Shown: in pieces, positions 46,520 to 52,212 of the stretch
Layout of the letters: each line of letters begins with the position of its first letter
Numbering within the stretch: position 1 is the first letter of the stretch
Assembly: GCA_001942185.1 (NCBI GenBank)
Contig: MKJV01000114.1
Coordinates: forward strand, 1 to 52,212
Length of the DNA stretch: 52,212 bases
Source: Pseudonocardia sp. CNS-004
Lineage (GTDB): Bacteria > Actinomycetota > Actinomycetes > Mycobacteriales > Pseudonocardiaceae
Direction of reading: 5' to 3'
Position numbers and translations under genes: made by a program
Notes under the pieces: model-generated
What the model saw: only the letters and a program-made list of their open reading frames with translations
The model's database searches: none
Told to the model about the DNA's origin: nothing

Positions 46520-46609
46520 AGCGCGACTCGCGCACGCTGAGAGCGCGACTCGCGGAGTGGGGGTGCCCCCTTCCCGCGAGTCGCGCCATGAGTGCGTGCG
46601 AGTCGCGGT
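46520..46609. repeat. Large hairpin built from GCGACTCGCG repeats, likely terminator
   Basis: Arms of 36 bases (46520-46555 and 46574-46609) pair at about 29 positions. Perfect stems are CGCGACTCGCGG (46544-46555) with CCGCGAGTCGCG (46574-46585), and CGCGACTCGC (46522-46531) with GCGAGTCGCG (46598-46607). The loop itself contains GGGGG-TG-CCCCC (46559-46570). It lies just after glnD and before the P-loop gene. Confidence 0.6.
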
Positions 46610-46620
46610 CTGCGGGGCCC

Positions 46621-48959
46621 TCAGCCGGCCGCCGCCCGGAGCACGGCCAGCTCGATCCGCTGCCGCTGTGCGCGCTCCAGGCCGCCCCCGGCCAGCCCGA
46701 ACGCGTCGACGACCGAGGCGCCGAGCGTCGACGCTTGGCCCAGCGCACGTCGGCGCGGCAGTCCTCGAGCGCGGCCGCCACCCGGTGCAGCAGCCCGATG
46801 CGGTCGGTGCCGCGCAGTTCGAGCACGACGGCGCCGGTGGCCTCGTCGTCGAACCAGAGCACCCGCGCCGGGGCGGGCGGGTCGGCGACCGGGCCGCGCG
46901 GGGCGTAGTCGCGTTCCTTGCGGGCGAGCGCCTCCGGCAGCGACAGTCCGCCGTCGAGCACGCGGGTGAGGTCCGACCGCAGCAGGGCGGGGTCGGGCAG
47001 GCCGCCGAAGCGCGGCGACACCGTGAACGTGAACACCGCGACGCCACCGAGCGTGGCCAGCTCGGCGGCGTGGACCTCCAGCGAGTGCAGGGCGAGCACG
47101 CCTGCCGCGGCGGCGAGCGAACCGCACCGGTACGGCACGGCCACGACGACGCCCGCGGGATCGCCGGGGTCGAGGAGCACCTGCGGCCGCCCGGCGGCCT
47201 CGACGGCACCGGCCAGCTCGGTGGCGGCCGCGGTCGGCGGCGTGGGGCCGGGCAGCGACTTGCCGGCGAGCAGCGCGCGGCACCGGTTGGCGAGGTCGTG
47301 GATGAGGGTCCGCTTCCACGGGCTCCACACCCCCGGCCCGGTGGCCAGCGAGTCGGCCTCGGCAAGCGCCTCGAGCAGCTCCAGCAGCAGGCCGTTGCCG
47401 CCGAGCGTGTCGACGACCCGGGTGACGGTGGCCGGGTCCTCCAGGTCCCGGCGGGTGGCCGTGTGGGGCAGCAGCAGGTGGTGGCGCACCATCGCGCCGA
47501 GGACGGCGACATCGGCGTCCGGGAAGCCGAGCCGCTCCCCCACCTGCACGGCCAGCGACTCCCCCACCTCGGAGTGGTCGCCACCGCGCCCCTTCCCGAT
47601 GTCGTGCAGCAGTGCGCCGACGAGCAGCAGGTCCGGGCGCGCGACGCGGGTGGTGAGCCGGGCGCTGCGCGCAGGCCTCGACGAGGTGCCGGTCGACCGT
47701 CCAGACGTGGGCGCGGTCGCGCGGCGGCAGGTCGCGCACCGCACCCCACTCGGGGAACAGCCGCCCCCACAGCCCGGTGCGGTCCAACGACTCCACGACG
47801 TCGACCAGCGGGCGCCCCGTGCCCAGCAGCGACAGCAGCTCACCACGCGCCGCCCGCGGCCACGGCGCCCTCAGCTCCGGGGCGGTGTCGGCGAGGCGGT
47901 GCAACGTGCCGGCCGCGATCGGCATGCCGGTGCGGGCCGCGGCGGCGGCCACGCGGAGCACGAGCGCGGGATCGCGGGTCGCCGACGCGTCGCGGGCCAG
48001 CGCCACCTCGCCGATGTGCTCGACGCGCCCGAGTCGAGCGGACGGCGCACGGGCGGGCGACGCAGTGCGGCGAGGCCGCGCCTCGGCAGCGCGTTGCGGG
48101 CCGAGCGCAGCCCGACCTCGGCCGCGAACGCCACCGACCGCGCCGCGCCGGACAGCGCGCGGGCCAGCTCGAACCGGTCGGCGATCTCCAGCATGGCCGC
48201 GACCTCGTCGGCGTCCTGGGCGTGCAGGACGTCGCGCGCGCGGCCGGCGAGCCGGTGCAGCTCGGTGCGGACGTCGAGCAGGAGCGTCCGGGCGGCCCGC
48301 ACGTCGGCCGCGGGCCGGTCGATCAGCTGGGCCGCGGCGAGCGCGTCGACCAGCTGGACGTCACGCAGGCCACCGTGGCCGTTCTTGAGGTCGGGTTCCA
48401 CGCGGTGCGCCACGTCGCCGACCTTCTGCCAGCGCCCTTGCGCGCTCTCGGCGAGCTCGTCGAACCGGCCGCGGATCCCGGCCCGCCACGACTGCCGGAC
48501 GGCGGCGCCGACCTTCTCCGAGAGCGCAGGGTCGCCCGCGATGTGCCGGGCCTCGAGCAGCCCGAGCGCGGCGCGCAGGTCGGTGGCGGCCACCTGGACG
48601 GCCTGGCCCGGCGTCCGGACGGAGTGGTCGAGCTCGATCCCGGCGTCCCACAGCGGGTACCACAGCTCGTTCGCCAGCCGCTCGACGTCCTTGCGGCCGT
48701 CGTGGAGCAGGACGAGGTCCAGGTCCGACCACGGGGCCAGCTCACGGCGCCCCAGCGCCCCGACCGCCACGAGCGCGGCCCGGTCGGTGAGGCCGATCGC
48801 CGCGGCGCGCGAGGAGAGCCAGAAGTCGTGCAGGTCGACCAGCGCCTCACGCAGCGCCTCGGGGCCGAGCCGTCGCTTGCCCGTGCCCTGTTCCAGCAGC
48901 ACGGCCTTCGCCCGGGCCAGGTCCCCCGCGTCCCCCGACGCCACGGGCACGGCACCCAC
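46621..48959 (-). CDS. glnD: PII uridylyl/adenylyl-transferase GlnD (three frameshifts as read)
   Basis: Modifies and demodifies the PII protein GlnB in response to nitrogen status. About 780 residues. The nucleotidyltransferase part has GALGRRELAPWSDLDLVLLHDG; the HD part has LLVGALLHDIGKGRGGDHSEVG; two ACT domains end it (VVLELRGTDRIGLLHRVAAAL). Shifts near 48030, 47672 and 46740 split it. The order amt-glnB-glnD is the standard actinobacterial nitrogen operon. Confidence 0.92.
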
Positions 48960-49054
48960 CAGGTCTCTCCTCAGGGACAGGCAGAACGCAACACGGTGAT
49001 CCCGCCCCGGTCGTGCCGGGGCGGGCCACCATGGCGTGGGAGCGGAACGGAACC

Positions 49055-49393
49055 TCAGACGGCGTCGGAGCCGCGCTCGCCGGTGCGGACGCGGACCACG
49101 GTGTCCACCGGGGTGACCCAGACCTTGCCGTCACCGATCTTGCCGGTGCGCGCCGCCTCGACCACGGCGTCGACCACCTTGTCGGCGTTGGTGTCGTCCG
49201 TGACGACCTCCACCCGCACCTTCGGCACGAAGTCCACGGAGTACTCCGCACCCCGGTAGACCTCGGTGTGGCCCTTCTGCCGGCCGTAGCCCTGCACCTC
49301 GCTGACCGTCATGCCGAGCACGCCGATCTGCTCCAGCGCGCCCTTGACGTCCTCGAGGACGAACGGCTTCACGATCGCGGTGATGAGCTTCAT
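49055..49393 (-). CDS. glnB: Nitrogen regulatory PII protein
   Basis: 112 residues, intact. The T-loop YRGAEYSVDF has Tyr51, the modification site, and VWVTPVDTVVRVRTGERG is the C-terminal signature. It binds ATP/ADP and 2-oxoglutarate and controls Amt. The start comes two bases after the amt stop. It may be named glnK because of its link to amt. Confidence 0.96.
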   Translation of the reverse strand: MKLITAIVKPFVLEDVKGALEQIGVLGMTVSEVQGYGRQKGHTEVYRGAEYSVDFVPKVRVEVVTDDTNADKVVDAVVEAARTGKIGDGKVWVTPVDTVVRVRTGERGSDAV

Positions 49394-49395
49394 GG

Positions 49396-50766
49396 TCAGG
49401 CCTCCTTACCGGCGGTCGCCGGCACGTGCTCGGCAGCCGACGCGGCAGCCGCGTCGGGGCGGGAGCCGCTCAGGCCCGAGACGGCGCGGTGGCTGGTGAA
49501 GTCGTACCCGGTCTCCGCGTGCTCGACCTCGTCGATGCCGGTGCCTCCTCCTCCGGGGTGATGCGCAGCCCGACGACCGCCTTCACGAGGAAGGCGAGGG
49601 CCAACGACACGACGAACGAGTAGGCCAGCACCGCGAGCGCACCGACGACCTGCCGCCAGAGCTGGTCGACACCACCACCGTAGAACAGGCCGGCAACCGC
49701 GGCCGGGGAGCCCGGGTCGGCGAACAGCCCGATGAGCACGGTGCCGACGAGACCGCCGACCAGGTGGATGCCCACGACGTCGAGCGAGTCGTCGTAGCCG
49801 AAGCGGAACTTCAGGCCGACCGCCAGCGCGCAGAGCACACCGGCGATGAGGCCGATCGCGATCCCGCCGAGCGGCGACACCGAGGCGCAGGACGGGGTGA
49901 TGGCCACGAGCCCGGCGACGATCCCGGATGCGGCACCGAGGCTCGTCGGCTTGCCGTCCCGGACCCGCTCCGTGACCAGCCATGCCAGCATCGCGGCGCA
50001 GGTGGCGAGGATCGTGTTCATCATCGCGAACCCGGCGGTGCCGTTGGCCCCGAGCGCGGAGCCCGCGTTGAAACCGAACCAGCCGAACCACAGGAGGCCG
50101 GCACCCAGCATCACGAGCGTCAGGTTGTGCGGGCGCATCGGCTCCCGCGGCCAGCCGCGGCGCTTGCCGACGACGATCGCGAGCGCAGCGCTGCCGCACC
50201 GGCGTTGATGTGGACGGCGGTGCCGCCCGCGAAGTCGAGGGCCGCGAGGTCGTTGGCGATCCAGCCACCGACCACTCCGGACTCGTCGTCGCTGAACGCG
50301 AACACCCAGTGCGCGACCGGGAAGTAGACGATCGTCGCCCAGAGACCCGCGAAGAGCAGCCACGGGCCGAACCGCAGGCGGTCGCGACCGCCCCGGAGAT
50401 CAGCGCCACCGTGATGATGGCGAACGTGGCCTGGAACCCGACGAAGACGAGCGCCGGGATCGTGCCCGACATCGGGAAGGTGGCCGGGTCGGCGCCGTAG
50501 TCACCGGCGAACAGGCCACTGAGCCCCGCGTACTCGAACGGGTTGCCCAGCAGCCCGCCGCCCACGTCGTTGCCGAAGGCGATCGAGTAGCCGTACAGCG
50601 CCCAGAGGATGCCGATCAGTCCGATGGAGCTGAGGCTCATCATCATCATGTTCAGCACGCTCTTGCTTCGGACCATGCCGCCGTAGAACAGGGCGAGGCC
50701 GGGCGTCATCAGCAGCACGAGAGCGGTGCTGGCCAGCATCCAGGCGGTATCGCCGGTATCGAGCAC
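49396..50766 (-). CDS. amt: Ammonium transporter (three frameshifts as read)
   Basis: Imports ammonium, about 457 residues after repair, eleven helices. MVRSKSVLNMMMMSLSSIGLIG, DFAGGTAVHINAGAAAL, and GWFGFNAGSALGANG carry the family motifs and the twin-His region (VHINAG; VVGIHLVGGLVG). Bases are lost near 50390, 50190 and 49548. A GlnR-like box precedes it at 50812-50850. First gene of amt-glnB-glnD. Confidence 0.92.
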   Translation of the reverse strand: MLDTGDTAWMLASTALVLLMTPGLALFYGGMVRSKSVLNMMMMSLSSIGLIGILWALYGYSIAFGNDVGGGLLGNPFEYAGLSGLFAGDYGADPATFPMSGTIPALVFVGFQATFAIITVALISGAVATACGSARGCSSRVSGRRSSTSRSRTGCSRSATTSPEWSVAGSPTTSRPSTSRAAPPSTSTPVRQRCARDRRRQAPRLAAGADAPAQPDARDAGCRPPVVRLVRFQRGLRARGQRHRRVRDDEHDPRHLRRDAGMAGHGAGPGRQADEPRCRIRDRRRARGHHPVLRLGVAARRDRDRPHRRCALRAGGRPEVPLRLRRLARRRGHPPGRRSRRHRAHRAVRRPGLPGRGCRPVLRWWCRPALAAGRRCARGAGLLVRRVVGPRLPREGGRRAAHHPGGGGTGIDEVEHAETGYDFTSHRAVSGLSGSRPDAAAASAAEHVPATAGKEA

Positions 50767-50811
50767 GTCAACTCCTTCCCCAGGTGGTTCGGGGAACTAT
50801 CGGATCGACGT

Positions 50812-50850
50812 GTTTCGGACAATCTCACCGGCTGTTTCCGCTCTGTGAAC
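50812..50850 (-). promoter_or_regulatory. GlnR-type binding box upstream of amt
   Basis: On the minus strand: GTTCAC, six bases, GAAAC, six bases, TGAGA, six bases, GAAAC. This fits the GlnR pattern of half-sites at 11-base steps (gTnAc-n6-GaAAc repeated). It lies 46-84 bases before the amt start and predicts nitrogen-limited activation. Confidence 0.65.
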
Positions 50851-50925
50851 GAGAGGGCGAGCCTTGTTACATCCGTGTGTCAGCTCGCCGGCGGTCGAGC
50901 AGGGTGCGTGACGCAACACCACGAT

Positions 50926-51110
50926 CGGTCCGGCCGGAGCCGCAGCGCCCTCGCGGCGGCGGGCGGCACGTTCTCGCAACGATCAAGACGCCGTCGGGTG
51001 CGCCGGAGCCGCAGGGCTTCGCCGCCGCGCGCACCGACCACCGGGGAGTGATCACTGGAAGTGGTTGGAGGACGCCGGATATGACGCTCTGGTACACTTC
51101 GGGCGATCAT
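50926..51110. repeat. Dispersed intergenic repeat, copy 2 (partner at 21637-21778)
   Basis: Block A, CAGCGCCCTCGCGGCGGCGG, is at 50943-50962 and block B starts at 51048 (GTGATCACTGGAAGTGG). Between them is an extra 45-base segment that looks like a degenerate second block A (GGAGCCGCAGGGCTTCGCC near 51005). Block B pairs with 51095-51110 in an imperfect 16-bp inverted repeat. Confidence 0.65.
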
Positions 51111-51200
51111 GTGGCGAGACGAGGTCTGGATCGATGGGGTTGGTGCTCCAGGCGGCGCCCGGCAAGGCGTGGTGAACGCGGCCTGTTCCCGAACCGGGAG

Positions 51201-52212
51201 CTAGCGGTCGAGCAGGGCCGCCACGAACGCGTCCGGGTCGAACGGCGCCAGGTCGTCCGGGCCCTCGCCCAGGCCGACGAGCTTCACCGGCACGCCGAGC
51301 TCGCGCTGCACCCGGAACACGATGCCGCCCTTCGCAGTGCCGTCCAGCTTCGTGAGCGCGATGCCGGTGACCTTCACGACGTCACCGAACACCCGTGCCT
51401 GGGTGAGCCCGTTCTGGCCGGTGGTGGCGTCGAGGACCAGCAGCACCTCGTCCACCTCGGCCTGCCGCTCGACCACCCGCTTGACCTTGCCCAGCTCGTC
51501 CATCAGGCCGGTCTTCGTGTGCAGCCGGCCCGCGGTGTCCAGCAGCACGGCGTCGGCGCCCTCCTCGGCGCCCTGCTTGACCGCGTCGAACGCCACGCTC
51601 GCGGGATCGGCCCCCTCCGGCCCGCGCACGACGGTGGCACCGGCCCGTTCCCCCCAAGTGGCGAGCTGCTCGGCGGCCGCGGCGCGGAACGTGTCGGCCG
51701 CACCGAGCACCACGTGCCGCCCGCCCGCCACCAGCACCCGGGCCAGCTTGCCGGTCGTCGTGGTCTTGCCGGTGCCGTTGACGCCGACCACCAGCACCAC
51801 GCCGGGACGCCCGTCGTGCGCGAGCGCCCGCACCGAACGGTCCATGTCGGTGCCCAGCGCGTCGGTCAGCACGTCACGCAGCAGCTGCCGGGCCTGGTCA
51901 GGGGTGCGCACCGCCCGGCGGGCGAGCTCGGTGCGCAGCGTGTCGACCAGCTCGAGGGTCATCTCCGGGCCGAGGTCGGCCTGCAGCAGGGTGGCCTCGA
52001 CGTCCTCCCACGACTCCTCGTCGAGCTCACCGGCGCCGAGCAGGCCGAGCAGTCCCTGGCCGAAACCGGAGCGCGAGCGGGCGAGCCTGCCGCGCAGACG
52101 TTCCAGCCGCCCCTCGGCGGGCGCGATGTCGGAGGCGCGGTGGGGGCGCGTGGGCGGCGCGGCGGGCGGCGCAGCGGGGGCGCGGCCGGGAGCGGCCCGT
52201 CGATGACGGTGG
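51201..52212 (-). CDS. ftsY: Signal recognition particle receptor FtsY (5' end outside window)
   Basis: Docks the SRP-ribosome complex at the membrane. The NG domain is complete: VVLVVGVNGTGKTTTTGKLA (G1), LLDTAGRLHTKTGLM (G3), ALTKLDGTAKGGIVF (G4), and LVGLGEGPDDLAPFDPDAF at the end. The N-terminal helices (RLERLRGRLARSRSGFGQG; EESWEDVEATLLQADLG) and part of the acidic/Pro-rich A domain run off the right edge. The conserved part starts well before the internal ATG at 51962, so that is not the true start. Confidence 0.95.
   Translation of the reverse strand, partial: HRHRRAAPGRAPAAPPAAPPTRPHRASDIAPAEGRLERLRGRLARSRSGFGQGLLGLLGAGELDEESWEDVEATLLQADLGPEMTLELVDTLRTELARRAVRTPDQARQLLRDVLTDALGTDMDRSVRALAHDGRPGVVLVVGVNGTGKTTTTGKLARVLVAGGRHVVLGAADTFRAAAAEQLATWGERAGATVVRGPEGADPASVAFDAVKQGAEEGADAVLLDTAGRLHTKTGLMDELGKVKRVVERQAEVDEVLLVLDATTGQNGLTQARVFGDVVKVTGIALTKLDGTAKGGIVFRVQRELGVPVKLVGLGEGPDDLAPFDPDAFVAALLDR

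Larger units (their letters stand above)
50767..51200. other. Intergenic region between ftsY and amt with regulatory and repeat sequence
   Basis: 434 bases between two minus-strand genes. It holds the amt promoter region with the GlnR-like box and, to its right, copy 2 of the dispersed repeat. No gene is seen. Confidence 0.55.

Overview
The window is high-GC DNA from an actinomycete. The order of core genes, a WhiG-type sigma factor, an actinobacterial DUF2469 gene, a LigC-type DNA ligase and a DUF222/HNH endonuclease fit a Pseudonocardia- or Amycolatopsis-like organism; this is inferred from gene content only. No tRNA, rRNA or CRISPR array was found.

Layout. 1-3.4 kb holds a partial HNH endonuclease, a Mug-type DNA glycosylase, an EamA transporter and a MarR regulator. 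3.4-8.0 kb holds LigC and a small biosynthetic-looking group: a GNAT/ATP-grasp fusion converging on a membrane protein and a stand-alone adenylation enzyme. 8.0-26.2 kb is a long block of core genes, almost all on the minus strand: trmD, rplS, lepB, rnhB, DUF2469, yraN, comM, dprA, xerC, whiG, rpsB, tsf, pyrH, frr, cdsA and rlmN, with a divergent M23 peptidase. 25.7-38.8 kb is accessory: a small HTH gene with a ClpN-domain gene, a SARP/ATPase/TPR regulator, a berberine-bridge-type oxidoreductase, a GntR-TctCBA-sialidase-like-DapA operon, and a TetR gene head to head with a monooxygenase, both apparently missing their 5' ends. 38.7-52.2 kb returns to core genes: rimM, a KH protein, rpsP, a CPBP protease, an amidohydrolase, ffh, an XRE regulator, an SDR, a P-loop protein, glnD-glnB-amt with a GlnR-like box, and partial ftsY. 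The accessory block separates rpsP-KH-rimM from trmD-rplS, which are normally adjacent.

Reading quality. About 40 apparent frameshifts run through the window, nearly all the loss of a single G or C, and they hit essential genes (rpsB, pyrH, cdsA, ffh, rnhB). They are best explained as sequence errors. Gene boundaries below are given for the repaired genes, and the shift positions are noted.

Working together. The core genes cover translation (S2, EF-Ts, RRF, S16, L19, RimM, TrmD, RlmN), secretion (Ffh, FtsY, LepB), DNA uptake and recombination (DprA, ComM, XerC, RNase HII) and nitrogen sensing (Amt, PII, GlnD). Many neighbours share 4-base ATGA or GTGA overlaps, which suggests translational coupling. 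The non-coding highlights are a dispersed structured intergenic repeat (near 21.7 and 51.0 kb), a perfect 17-bp inverted repeat before gntR, paired palindromes before the HTH/ClpN genes, and two strong hairpin regions near 41.5 and 46.55 kb.
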